Below are positions 36,800-45,477 of a stretch of DNA of 64,000 nucleotides, piece after piece. The stretch spans positions 62,001-126,000 of the forward strand of contig JAQGMI010000060.1 in the NCBI GenBank assembly GCA_028292435.1, in the 5' to 3' direction. Every line of letters begins with the position of its first letter. Position 1 is the first letter of the stretch. The stretch comes from Betaproteobacteria bacterium. GTDB taxonomy: Bacteria; Pseudomonadota; Gammaproteobacteria; Burkholderiales; SG8-41. The position numbers were made by a program, and so were the translations under genes. Under the pieces are notes generated by a model. The model made no database searches. It saw only the letters and a list, made by a program, of their open reading frames with translations, and was not told the origin of the DNA.

Positions 36800-37993
36800 C
36801 TAGGTATGCTCTTTCTGCAGGAAGAAATCGCCCGATAGCTCCGTGCCCAAACCCATGCGGCGCGCATTTTCGAGGATGCGCGCACCGGCGGCCGCGAACT
36901 GCATGCCGCAGCCGTTGTTGTTCAGATGGTGGGTGATTTCATCGGCGCTGTGACGGGCCGCCGCGCGCTCGTTCAGAAGATCGCCGAGCTCGACGTACGA
37001 ATCCCAGTCGAACTGCTCGGCTTTTTTGTTGATGAGCTGGCCGAAGGTCGCGCCGCGCTTCTTCTTGCCCATCACAAAATTCTGTACGAAGTCGCTGGTG
37101 CCGCCGAACGGCTTCAGGCTGACGACGATCTGTCGGCTCGACTTGAAGGTGCGCACGTCGTCCTCGAGCAGCGTGCCGATGCCGAGATGCATGCCGGGCG
37201 CCAGCCATTCGGGGTCGTAGACAGGATCGTATGAGCTCGTCGCCGCGAGCACGATGTCCGCACGCTCGAATGCCTGCCTTGCCGAATCCACAGGAACGAC
37301 TTCAACGCCGATGCGTTCGCTCAGCGTCTTCGCGAAACGCTCGCGATTCTCGCGTGTCGGACTGTAAACGCGCACGCGTTTCAATTTCATGATCGCCGCC
37401 GTGCATTCGAGTGCCGCTTCGGCCTGCGCGCCGCTGCCGAGCACGCCGACGTTTTCCGAATCCGCACGCGCGAGCAGTTTGACCCCCAGCGCGGTCGTGC
37501 CGCCGACGCGCATTTTCTGGATATGCGAATCCGGCAGCATGCCGAGCACTTCGCCGGTTTCGAGCGACAGCAGCACGATCATGCTCATGAATTGCCAGCC
37601 CGGTGCGAGCGGCAGTTTCACCCGCCGCAGGACACCCGCGATTTCGAGCTGGGTGTCGAAGTGGGTCGAGATGCGGACCGCCATCATGCCGCACGCGGGC
37701 AAGCCGCCCGTGACGGTCTTCAGGCGATAGACTATGTCGCCCGCTGCTTTGGCGGCGGCGATCGTCGGCGCCGCATAGACAGGGTCCGCATCGAGCGGCA
37801 ATTCACGGATATGCGCGGCGGTGGCACGTTTCAGATCGGGCGTATAACCGTCGAACGGCACGCAGGTGTCAACACGCAGCGAATTGACGGCGCGGCCGGC
37901 GCCGAGTTCGCGGAACGCCTGCTCCATGGTCTCGACATATTCTTCCGCACGCATGGCGGCGGCGACTTCGCGGTTGTCGAGCAGGAGCGGCAT
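36800..37993 (-). CDS. Ornithine cyclodeaminase/mu-crystallin family protein
   Basis: NAD(P)-dependent protein of 397 residues, start ATG 37991-37993 (PLLLDNREVAAAMRAEEYVE). Family landmarks: IQKMRVGGTTALGVKLLARA, the Rossmann motif NVGVLGSGAQAEAALECTAA, LKRVRVYSPTRENRERFAKT and LVAATSSYDPVYDPEWLAPG-like sequence near the C-terminus. Members include ornithine cyclodeaminase, alanine dehydrogenase and ketimine or imine reductases. It is followed by the Bug and class V aminotransferase genes, consistent with amino acid turnover. Exact substrate unknown. Confidence 0.88.
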   Translation of the reverse strand: MPLLLDNREVAAAMRAEEYVETMEQAFRELGAGRAVNSLRVDTCVPFDGYTPDLKRATAAHIRELPLDADPVYAAPTIAAAKAAGDIVYRLKTVTGGLPACGMMAVRISTHFDTQLEIAGVLRRVKLPLAPGWQFMSMIVLLSLETGEVLGMLPDSHIQKMRVGGTTALGVKLLARADSENVGVLGSGAQAEAALECTAAIMKLKRVRVYSPTRENRERFAKTLSERIGVEVVPVDSARQAFERADIVLAATSSYDPVYDPEWLAPGMHLGIGTLLEDDVRTFKSSRQIVVSLKPFGGTSDFVQNFVMGKKKRGATFGQLINKKAEQFDWDSYVELGDLLNERAAARHSADEITHHLNNNGCGMQFAAAGARILENARRMGLGTELSGDFFLQKEHT

Positions 37994-38105
37994 TATTGTT
38001 GAAGGAAGGCGGGAAGAGAAAATCAGCGATGCATCATATCGACCGCCGTTCGACGATGTCAAACGCAAGGTATACTCGATTTCATTGTTATTCCGGTTAG
38101 CTGAA

Positions 38106-39089
38106 ATGCATATTCGCCCGCTGATTTTCATCGCGCTGTTGCTCTCCGGACTCGTTGGCGCTCAGGCAGCGAACGCTCAGTCATGGAAGCCCGCGCGCGC
38201 GGTCGAAATCATTGTCGGCTCGGCGCCTGGCGGCGGGGCCGATCTCACTGGCAGGGTAATGCAGAAACTTTTCCAGGAAAAACTGGTGTCCGAGGTTTCG
38301 AGCAGCGTGGTCAACAAAACCGGCGGCGGCAGTACGTTGAGCTTTGTGTACCTGAACCAGCACCCGGCCGATGCGCACTACATCGCGTTGACGCTGCAGC
38401 CGATGATTACCGGCCCGCTGATGATTGCGGGCCAGATCACGTACACCGACATGACGCCGCTCGCGCATCTGATCAATGAATACGTCGGTTTCGCCGTGCG
38501 TCCGGATGGCCCGCTGAAAACCGGCCGGGACATCGTCGAGCGGCTGAAGAAAGATCCGACTTCGCTTTCAATCGCGCTCTCGACCGCGCTCGCCGGCTCC
38601 AATCATCTCGCGACCGTACTCGCGCTGAAAGCCGCGGGTGTCGACATCAAGCGTTTGCGCGTAATCGTGGTCAAAGGCGCCGGCGAAGCAATTACCGGCG
38701 TCATGGGCGGCCACTTTGATATTGCCGCCGCGAGCGCGGCGAGCCTGATCCCGTTCTTCGAATCGGGCAAGCTGCAGGGCATTGCAGTGTCCGGTCCGCG
38801 GCGCTTGAGCGGCGCCTTCGCCAATGTGCCGACGTGGAAAGAGCAGGGCGTCGACTCCGTCTACGCAAACTGGCGCGGCGTCGTCGGGCCGAAAGGCATG
38901 ACCGCGCCGCAGATCGCCTATTGGGATGGCGTGTTTGCGCGCCTCGCGCAGATGCCGGAATGGCGCGATGAACTCGCGCACTTGTTACAGGACCCCGTGT
39001 ACCTGAACAGCCGGGAAACGCGCAAATACCTCGACTCGCAACACCAGGAATTGCGGACGATTCTCGTCGACCTCGGTCTCGCGAAATAG
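38106..39089 (+). CDS. Divergent Bug/TctC-like binding protein
   Basis: Exported protein of 327 residues. Leader IRPLIFIALLLSGLVGAQA ends before NAQSWKPARAVEIIVGSAPG. The first loop GGGADLTGRVMQKLFQEK fits the Bug fold, but loop 2 is VSSSVVNKTGGGSTLSFVYL with NQHPADAHYIALTLQPM instead of the usual DNR and PDGYT signatures. It therefore belongs to a distinct subfamily, with a presumably different ligand. Divergent from the cyclodeaminase gene and about 130 bases upstream of the seleno-redox pair. Confidence 0.85.
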   Translation: MHIRPLIFIALLLSGLVGAQAANAQSWKPARAVEIIVGSAPGGGADLTGRVMQKLFQEKLVSEVSSSVVNKTGGGSTLSFVYLNQHPADAHYIALTLQPMITGPLMIAGQITYTDMTPLAHLINEYVGFAVRPDGPLKTGRDIVERLKKDPTSLSIALSTALAGSNHLATVLALKAAGVDIKRLRVIVVKGAGEAITGVMGGHFDIAAASAASLIPFFESGKLQGIAVSGPRRLSGAFANVPTWKEQGVDSVYANWRGVVGPKGMTAPQIAYWDGVFARLAQMPEWRDELAHLLQDPVYLNSRETRKYLDSQHQELRTILVDLGLAK

Positions 39090-39216
39090 CCGTATTTTTG
39101 TTAACGCGCATACGCCTGTCATGGAATAGTTCGCACGCGGCAGCTGTTTACTTGTCGCTTGTGAGCAGCGCGCCTGTCTGCTATGTTGATCCGAACCACC
39201 GACTTCAGGAGAAAGC

Positions 39217-39768
39217 ATGAACATCAAAGCCTTCAAATTCCGCATGCTGACGGCGATCGTTTTTGCCTTCGCGGCTTTTTCCGCCGCCGCGGCCGACATG
39301 CCCGCGCTGCCTGCGGGAATGAACGCGGTTGCCAAGCCGGTGCGCCTGCCGGCTTTCAATCTGGCAACGCCTGGTGGCGGCAAGGTGCGCGCCGACGAAT
39401 TTAACGGCAAGGTGGTGGTCGCCCGCTTCTGGGCAACCTGGTGAGACATCTGCGTCGGTGAGATGCCCTCCGTGCAGAGGGCACATGATGAATATAAAAA
39501 GAACGGCGTCGCCGTGCTCGCGATTTCCATCGATGGCGACGGCGAAAAATCGGTCAAGCCATTCCTGGCCGAGCACAAGTACACACTTCCCACGCCGCTG
39601 GATCCTGACATGAGTGTCGCGCGCGCGGTCGGCGTGCGCGTCACGCCATGGACGATCATCGTCGATCGCGGCGGCAATGTAGTCGCCGGCGGCTACGGCA
39701 AAGTCGACATGCAGAGCGCGGAGTTTCGCAACTATGTCAAAGCGCTTGCGGCGAAACCGCCCGGCTGA
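39217..39768 (+). CDS. Periplasmic TlpA/thioredoxin-like selenoprotein
   Basis: Exported thioredoxin-fold protein of 183 residues with TGA 39442-39444 read as Sec76. Start ATG 39217 has AGGAG upstream; the signal peptide ends near SAAAADMPALP. The active site is FWATW-U-D-I-C, that is U76-x-x-C79, aligning with the WCxxC of TlpA/ResA. The frame continues without interruption: GVAVLAISIDGDGEKSVKPF, the cis-proline VTPWTIIVDRGGNVVAGGYG and the stop. C79 is the only cysteine, so U76-C79 is the sole redox pair. A 7-bp hairpin with spacing and loop fitting a bacterial SECIS follows the TGA. The peroxiredoxin gene follows after 75 bases. Confidence 0.9.
39464..39483 (+). promoter_or_regulatory. Candidate SECIS stem-loop of the TlpA-like gene
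   Basis: TGCCCTC (39464-39470) pairs perfectly with GAGGGCA (39477-39483) around the loop CGTGCA. The loop starts 26 bases after the TGA and has G at its second position, meeting the usual bacterial SECIS spacing and loop rule. Confidence 0.78.
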
Positions 39769-39843
39769 GCAACCGAAACAAAGCGATATCCGGAGACTGG
39801 CCTTATTTTTCGTTGGTAGTAACCACCACAGAGGGAGGCAGGC

Positions 39844-40410
39844 ATGAAGCTGAAACGATGGGGAAGTTCATTGATCGCAGTGCTGTTCGCTGGATTGAGC
39901 CTGGCGGCGAGTGCTGCCGATGTGCCAGCGGTCGGCTCGAAGGCGCCGGATTTTGCGCTGGCATCATCGACGGGCAAAGACATCAAGCTCGGGGATTTCG
40001 CCGGCAAGAAGGCGGTCGTGCTGTTTTTCTATATAGGCGCGTTCACCAACACTTGAACGCAGGAAGCGCTGGCTTTCCAACTTGATCTTCCCGAGTTCGA
40101 AGCCGCAAATGCCCAGGTCCTGGGCATCAGTGTCGATTTCAACGATGCTAACAAAGCGTGGGGCGAAAAGCTCGGCCTCAAATATCCGCTGCTTTCCGAC
40201 TTGCGGCGCGAGATGGCGCGTGCGTATGGCGTGCTGAACGACGACGCAACGGCCGCCAACGACACCAAGCGAATCGCCGGTTATCTGCGCGCGAAGCGCT
40301 CGTGGTTCATCGTCGACAAGAACGGTATCGTGACTTACGCGCGCGTTACCGACCCGCGCGGTCTCGTCCCGAACGACGAGATGCTTGAGGTGCTCAAGAA
40401 GATGAAATAG
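39844..40410 (+). CDS. Periplasmic peroxiredoxin selenoprotein (1-Sec type)
   Basis: AhpC/TSA-family peroxidase of 188 residues with TGA 40054-40056 read as Sec71. Start ATG 39844 follows GAGGGAGG; the signal peptide ends LAASA-ADVPAVG. The active site is FFYIGAFTNT-U-TQE, aligning with the F-T-P-T-C-T peroxidatic-cysteine motif. Downstream the frame has VLGISVDFNDANKAWGEKLG, YPLLSDLRREMARAYGV and SWFIVDKNGIVTYARVTDPR. There is no cysteine in the protein, so it must be a one-Sec enzyme reduced by a partner. The Sec thioredoxin encoded just upstream is the obvious candidate (inference). It reduces peroxides in the periplasm. Confidence 0.9.
40062..40097 (+). promoter_or_regulatory. Candidate SECIS region of the peroxiredoxin gene
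   Basis: Two alternative hairpins follow the TGA. GGAAGC (40062-40067) pairs with GC-T-TTCC (40072-40078) leaving a bulged U and a GCTG loop only 11 bases from the TGA. AACTTG (40079-40084) pairs with CGAGTT (40092-40097) with its loop 28 bases away, but that loop lacks an early G. Neither is ideal; the region is a weak call. Confidence 0.4.
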
Positions 40411-40412
40411 CT

Positions 40413-41630
40413 TTAAACCCCGGTCTGCTCTTCCTTCGGTTCCTCAGGCAACAAGAGGACGATGGCGGAGCGGACCGCGGCGACTGCGGCGAGTATCCAC
40501 AGCGCCGCGGTAAAGCCGATGGTTTTCACCATCGGACCCAGCAACCACACCGCGAGCGAACTGATGCCGAATGCGACGGTAAGCCGCATGCCGGCCACGC
40601 GCGAACGCAGACGGTCATCGACGTAGCGCACGATCATCGCGTCGGTGAACGGGATCGAGCCGAACACAAACACCATGACGGCGAGCAGCGACGCGAACAG
40701 CCACCAGTCCTGCGTGTGAGCGGCGATGATCAACAGCGGTATCTGCGCGACCGACATCCAGAGCTGAAGCGGTTTGAACGGCATGCTGTCGATCAGCCGG
40801 CCGACGACGATCTGCGCGAGCGATGCGATCGCGTAGACGAGCGCGAGCATTGCGCCCAGCAAGGCCGGATCTTCGACGACGCCGCGAAAACCTTCCGACA
40901 ACAACTGCGAGTTGCCGTTGGTCGTGAAGTTGAAAATGAGACTGCTCGCCGCCGCCGCGACCGTCATCACCGCGAAAGCGCGCGCGAGCATTGCCGGCGT
41001 CAGCACGACTTTCGCCTTGCCGCCTTTGCGCTTGGACGGCGATTCGGCTTCGACCGGGCAGGTGATTGCAAACAGGATGCCGCACACAATGGAGATTACG
41101 CCGGGCAGGACGAACGCGGTACGCCAGCCAAACCACTTCACCAGAAAGCCGGTCACCAGCGCGGCGACGGCGATGCCAAGGTTGCCGGCGAGGCCGTTGA
41201 TGCCGATGACGGCGCCCGGGTTCGACACGTGCTGAACGAGCATCGGGATGCCGACCGGGTGGTAAATCGCGGCGAACGCACCGAGCAGCGTCAGCGCAGC
41301 GGCGAGCTGCCATGCATTCTGGGTCGTGGCGACGAGCAGCGCGGAGAGGCCGATGCCGATGAAAAACACGATCATCATGTTGCGGCGACCCCACACGTCG
41401 CCGAAGCGGCCGGCCGGCAGCGCGGCCAGGCCGAACAGTGCGAATGCGCCGACGCCATAAGGCATCAAGTCCGTCCAATTGGAAAATCCAAAGTCCGCCG
41501 CGATGCTGGCGACCGCGGTCGCGAAGATCAGCAGGAACATGTGGTCGATGCCGTGAGCGACGTTCAGCATCAGGCTGACGATGCGCGGAAATTCGGCGGG
41601 GTGGGGCAATGCGTCGGTTTGAGTAGTCAT
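40413..41630 (-). CDS. MFS transporter
   Basis: Inner-membrane protein of 405 residues with about 12 helices. Start ATG 41628-41630 gives TTQTDALPHPAEFPRIVSLM, which contains no leader. The interdomain-loop motif is GRFGDVWGRRNMMIVFFIGI (MFS motif A variant), and GLAGNLGIAVAALVTGFLVK and VVGRLIDSMPFKPLQLWMSV follow. It ends two bases from the peroxiredoxin stop, converging with it. It is transcribed divergently from an AraC regulator (41695), which probably controls it. Substrate unknown. Confidence 0.9.
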   Translation of the reverse strand: MTTQTDALPHPAEFPRIVSLMLNVAHGIDHMFLLIFATAVASIAADFGFSNWTDLMPYGVGAFALFGLAALPAGRFGDVWGRRNMMIVFFIGIGLSALLVATTQNAWQLAAALTLLGAFAAIYHPVGIPMLVQHVSNPGAVIGINGLAGNLGIAVAALVTGFLVKWFGWRTAFVLPGVISIVCGILFAITCPVEAESPSKRKGGKAKVVLTPAMLARAFAVMTVAAAASSLIFNFTTNGNSQLLSEGFRGVVEDPALLGAMLALVYAIASLAQIVVGRLIDSMPFKPLQLWMSVAQIPLLIIAAHTQDWWLFASLLAVMVFVFGSIPFTDAMIVRYVDDRLRSRVAGMRLTVAFGISSLAVWLLGPMVKTIGFTAALWILAAVAAVRSAIVLLLPEEPKEEQTGV

Positions 41631-41694
41631 GCGTAGGATTTTCGGTGATTTACAATAGTCTGTCTTTCGAAGTTTTACGCCTAAGTATCGCAAA

Positions 41695-42522
41695 ATGGAC
41701 AAGCCGCCTTCGCGCATAGCCCACGCTGATTTTTCGGACGCACCCGAAAATCGGGTGGAGGGCGACCCCCAGCGCGCCGTCGTCACGCGGCGCTCGACTT
41801 ACGACGCCGGTCATCGGATCGACCCGCACTGGCACGCCCGCGCGCAATTCATTTTTGCCGTGGCCGGCACGATGCGCGTGCGCACCGCGCGGCATGTCTG
41901 GATCGTCCCGTCCACGCGCGCGCTGTGGATACCGGCGCGCACGATTCACGAAGTGCAGATGTACGGCGTCGTGCAGATGCGCAGTCTTTACGTGAACGCG
42001 GCGGCGGCCGCACGGATGCCGTCGACGTGTGTCGTGCTGAACGTGACGCCGCTGTTAAAAGAACTGATCGTCCGCGCGGTCGCGCTGCCGGCTGACTATG
42101 ACGAGGCAGGTGACGACGGCCTGCTGATGCGTTTATTGATGGCCGAAGTGCGGCGCCTGCCGCCGTGCGCGCTCGACCTGCCGCTGCCGGCGAGCAAGGA
42201 CCTGATGAAACTATGCGAGCGCCTGCTCGCGGATTTGTCGTCGCGGCGGCCGTGCAATCTGGACGCGATTGAACTGAAAACGAGCGCGCGCACTTTGTAC
42301 CGGCGGTTTTTGCGCGAGACCGGCATCACGTTCGCGCGCTGGAAGCAGCAGGCGCGCCTGCTCGAATCGATCCGCCGGCTATCAGAAGGCACGCCCGTCA
42401 CCACGATCGCACTCGATCTGGGCTACGAAAGCCCGGCTGCCTTTTCCACGATGTTCAGGCGCTCGCTCGGCGTGGCGCCCCGCGCGTTCACCTCAGGCAA
42501 CGAAAAAGCTGCTGCCAGGTAG
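41695..42522 (+). CDS. AraC-family transcriptional regulator
   Basis: Regulator of 275 residues with an N-terminal cupin sensor (RIDPHWHARAQFIFAVAGTM, IPARTIHEVQMYGVVQMRSL) and a C-terminal AraC double helix-turn-helix (LKTSARTLYRRFLRETGITF, VTTIALDLGYESPAAFSTMF). The HxxHAxxQ-type cupin start is shared with NimR-like regulators. It shares the 64-base intergenic region 41631-41694 with the divergent MFS gene, an arrangement like E. coli nimR-nimT, so it likely controls that transporter (inference). Confidence 0.93.
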   Translation: MDKPPSRIAHADFSDAPENRVEGDPQRAVVTRRSTYDAGHRIDPHWHARAQFIFAVAGTMRVRTARHVWIVPSTRALWIPARTIHEVQMYGVVQMRSLYVNAAAAARMPSTCVVLNVTPLLKELIVRAVALPADYDEAGDDGLLMRLLMAEVRRLPPCALDLPLPASKDLMKLCERLLADLSSRRPCNLDAIELKTSARTLYRRFLRETGITFARWKQQARLLESIRRLSEGTPVTTIALDLGYESPAAFSTMFRRSLGVAPRAFTSGNEKAAAR

Positions 42523-42529
42523 CAAGTTC

Positions 42530-42958
42530 TTACTGCTGTGATTTTGCTTCGAGCTCGGCGATGCGCTGCTTCAATGCGCGTTCTTCTTTCCAACGCGTGG
42601 TTTCATCGCGGATGGTAGCGACGATCGTCCACGAGTTATCGGCCGCGCGCAGAAGCGTTACGGTGAAAGCAATCGACAGCGCGCTCCCGTCCTTGCGAAT
42701 CGCGGGCACGCGCAGGACGTCGTCGCCATAGCGAGTTTTGCCGGTGCTCATGGTCTTGTCGTAGCCCTGCCAATGCCGCTCGCGCAGGCGTTCGGGAATG
42801 ATGAGATCGAGCGATTGGCCGAGCGCTTCAGCTTCGGTCTGACCGAAGATGCGTGCGGCCGCGGCATTCCAGAAAACGATCGCGCCTTTGGCATCGGCCG
42901 CCACGATCGCTTCACCGGTTGCCAGTACATACTGCGAGGGATCGAACGAGTTTGCCAT
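42530..42958 (-). CDS. Single PAS-domain protein
   Basis: Protein of 142 residues, start ATG 42956-42958 (a slightly longer start at 42970 is possible). One PAS domain: YVLATGEAIVAADAKGAIVF, NAAAARIFGQTEAEALGQSL, LIIPERLRERHWQGYDKTMS and a PAC part (NSWTIVATIRDETTRWKEER). A short coiled coil (ALKQRIAELEAKSQQ) closes it. No output domain, so it may signal through a partner. It is tail-to-tail with the AraC gene. Confidence 0.9.
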   Translation of the reverse strand: MANSFDPSQYVLATGEAIVAADAKGAIVFWNAAAARIFGQTEAEALGQSLDLIIPERLRERHWQGYDKTMSTGKTRYGDDVLRVPAIRKDGSALSIAFTVTLLRAADNSWTIVATIRDETTRWKEERALKQRIAELEAKSQQ

Positions 42959-43169
42959 GAGTGATTTCAAAGGTAACGACAGTGATCGGATTGCCCGCGC
43001 GCCGGATATTGCTGGGCGAATGAAGCGCTGGCAACGCCTGCCAACAAAACAAATACGGCAGACGTTTTTAAATGAGGCGCGTTGGGCTTACTTTCCATTG
43101 ATCAGGCATTCCATGCAATCGCCGATTTATCACACGTAAACGACGACAAGCCGCCGCCGCGGTTTCGCG

Positions 43170-44180
43170 TCAGGGAATCGGCTTCCTTGTTAGCTCTGCT
43201 TCGGTTGCGTACACGAATCCAAACGACGAGTACGCGTTTTTGCCTGCCGGTGTCTTAAGAAAGTCAAAGTATTTCTGCGCGGCCGCCGGCCGCCGGCTGT
43301 TATTCAGTACCCCGATCGCATAGGACACCTCGTCTCGTAGGCTATCCTGCGGCGGCAGCTTCACGCTCTCGACCGGCATCCCGGCACGCTCGGCTTCGAT
43401 CGCTTCAGTCACCCAGACGATGCCCGTGTCTGATTTGCCGTCGCGAATCCGTTCGGGCGTCTCGCGATGGTGAACTTGCGTAAACCAGTTGTTCGGCGTC
43501 GTCTGGCAGGCGTAGCACTCCTGGCCCGCGGAAATCGTCGCCCATAGTTGATGGCGCTCCAGCACCTTGCGCGCATAAAACTGCATGATCCCTTCGTTCA
43601 CCGGGTTTGGCATGGAGGTACGCAGATCGCCGCGCGCGAGATCAGCGATGCCGCGAACGGATTTAGGGTTGCCCTTGGCAACCATCAGCACCATTTCGTT
43701 GTGCATGTAAATGTGATAGTCGTCCATCACGCTGGCGCGCTTCAGCTTTTGCAGATGCTCGAGGCTGACGGAAGCGTAGATGTCGGGCTGGCCGGGATAG
43801 TCGCTGCCCTGATAGCGCCAGCCGCCCTTCAAGATGGCGTCGAGCAACAAGCCCGGCGGCAATGTGATCAAGCCGACTGCAAGACCGGGGTTTTGCGCCT
43901 GGAATGCGCCTATGACCGCGTCCATTGCGAAAAACTGGTTGCCGGCGACCCACAGAACGAGGCCGGCATCCTGCCGCATGCGGCTTAACGCGTCAGCGCC
44001 TTTGGCGATACGCCCGTCAACCGCATAAAACTTGAGGTCGTCGTCCTTGTTGGCGGGAATCATGGCATAGGTTTTCGCGGCGGCGACGGACGGTTGCAGC
44101 GGTTCAGCCGCGACGGCATGCTCGCCAAGCCCAAGCATGGATATTCCAAGCACGAATAGAACTGCTGCGAACGCCGGCAT
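43170..44180 (-). CDS. PBP2-type periplasmic binding protein with a CxxC insert
   Basis: Exported binding protein of 336 residues (leader ends HAVAAE-PLQPSV) of the ModA/PBP2 style. It shows DAGLVLWVAGNQFFAMDAVI, NPGLAVGLITLPPGLLLDAI, IYMHNEMVLMVAKGNPKSVR and SDTGIVWVTEAIEAERAGMP. A short insert reads ISAGQECYACQTTPNNWFTQ with HHRETPERI, placing two cysteines as C-Y-A-C; that is unusual for the fold and could bind metal or form a disulfide. No modB or modC is nearby. The MFS gene 44224 lies upstream on the same strand. Confidence 0.82.
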   Translation of the reverse strand: MPAFAAVLFVLGISMLGLGEHAVAAEPLQPSVAAAKTYAMIPANKDDDLKFYAVDGRIAKGADALSRMRQDAGLVLWVAGNQFFAMDAVIGAFQAQNPGLAVGLITLPPGLLLDAILKGGWRYQGSDYPGQPDIYASVSLEHLQKLKRASVMDDYHIYMHNEMVLMVAKGNPKSVRGIADLARGDLRTSMPNPVNEGIMQFYARKVLERHQLWATISAGQECYACQTTPNNWFTQVHHRETPERIRDGKSDTGIVWVTEAIEAERAGMPVESVKLPPQDSLRDEVSYAIGVLNNSRRPAAAQKYFDFLKTPAGKNAYSSFGFVYATEAELTRKPIP

Positions 44181-44223
44181 TACACACCTCCTTTTTTTGT
44201 ATGTTAAGCCCGCGCCGCCGTTT

Positions 44224-45408
44224 TCAGCGCTGACGCAACAGTTGGATACCGACGAACAATGCGGGAATGCCGCATACGATGAAGCCGATGCCGTAACTGC
44301 CGGTGGTCTCGAGCAAGCCTGAATACATTATCGGCAGCGCGAGCGCGCCGATCTGGCCGAAAGCCAGCACGCCGCCGGTGACGCCGCCGCGCATGTCGTC
44401 GGGCGAAGCGTTGGCGGCTTCCGCGAGCAACACGCCGTGCCACGACAATGCGGTGACGCTGATTAAACAGGACACCATGCCGACGATCAATGCCGGCCAG
44501 CCCGCATCGCAAAGCGCGAGCAGCACGGCGCTGCCCGCCATGCCGAGCGAGAGGCCGGCCATCACGACACGCGGCGATACGTGGCGGCTGCTGATCCAGC
44601 CCCAGAGTATGCGGCCCGGAATCGCAACGGCGACGGCAATCGAAAACATGAAGCCGGCGGCGACCGGCGTGTAGCCGATCGTTGTCAGGTAAACAACGAA
44701 GTACGCGGTGATTACAGTCTGCGCGCCATTAAATGCAAGGCAGGCGAGCGACAGCGCGCGCAGGCGGGGTGTTGCCATGACCACGTTCAGCGTCGATTTA
44801 AAATCCGATAGCTTGAAGGTGCGCGTCGGCACGCGGTCGTCATCAAAGGTTTTGCGCAACGGCTCGAGCATGATCGCGAAGGCCACGCAACTCCCGGCGC
44901 ATATCAGCATCGTCGTGCGCCAGCCGGCCCATTCGGTGAATTGCGGCGCAAAGATGCCAGCGATCAACAGGCCGGCCGGCACGGCGGTCTGCTTGATCGA
45001 GAATACGAGCGGCAGGTATTGCGGCGGCGAGCATCGGCTCAGCAGATGCGAGCTTGTCGGGGTCGATACCGCCGCGCCGCCGCCGGCAACAATCGCAGAC
45101 AGGATGAGAATGATCGGATTGCCGAACGTCAGCAACGCGACGCCGACTGCGAGCAGAACGAGCGCAACCTGGCTCATGCGCAGCGCGCCGTACCGAACGA
45201 TGAAGCTGCCGCAGCCCAATTGCGAGAACAGCGCGGCCACAGCAGTGATGCCGAAATAAATGCCGATCCACGCGGGTACGAGATTGAGATCCGCGATGAT
45301 GGCCGGCGCGATGACAGCCGGCAGCGACTTGCCGAGCGAGATGAATGTCTGCTGCATGAACATCGCGCCCAGTGCGAGCAGCAGGTGATTCGCGGGGCGC
45401 GGCGTCAA
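44224..45408 (-). CDS. MFS transporter
   Basis: Inner-membrane protein of 394 residues with about 12 helices and no signal peptide. NHLLLALGAMFMQQTFISLG starts helix 1; GSFIVRYGALRMSQVALVLL carries a degenerate motif A; SIKQTAVPAGLLIAGIFAPQ and GRILWGWISSRHVSPRVVMA are typical of the NarK/CynX-like branch. It is likely co-transcribed with the PBP2 gene downstream (43 bases). Substrate unknown. Confidence 0.9.
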   Translation of the reverse strand: MTPRPANHLLLALGAMFMQQTFISLGKSLPAVIAPAIIADLNLVPAWIGIYFGITAVAALFSQLGCGSFIVRYGALRMSQVALVLLAVGVALLTFGNPIILILSAIVAGGGAAVSTPTSSHLLSRCSPPQYLPLVFSIKQTAVPAGLLIAGIFAPQFTEWAGWRTTMLICAGSCVAFAIMLEPLRKTFDDDRVPTRTFKLSDFKSTLNVVMATPRLRALSLACLAFNGAQTVITAYFVVYLTTIGYTPVAAGFMFSIAVAVAIPGRILWGWISSRHVSPRVVMAGLSLGMAGSAVLLALCDAGWPALIVGMVSCLISVTALSWHGVLLAEAANASPDDMRGGVTGGVLAFGQIGALALPIMYSGLLETTGSYGIGFIVCGIPALFVGIQLLRQR

Positions 45409-45477
45409 TTCACTCCTTCCATCTCCTCGGACTTGCAGATTGTTATGGGTACATGCCGCATGGCGTGCACCTTGTTC

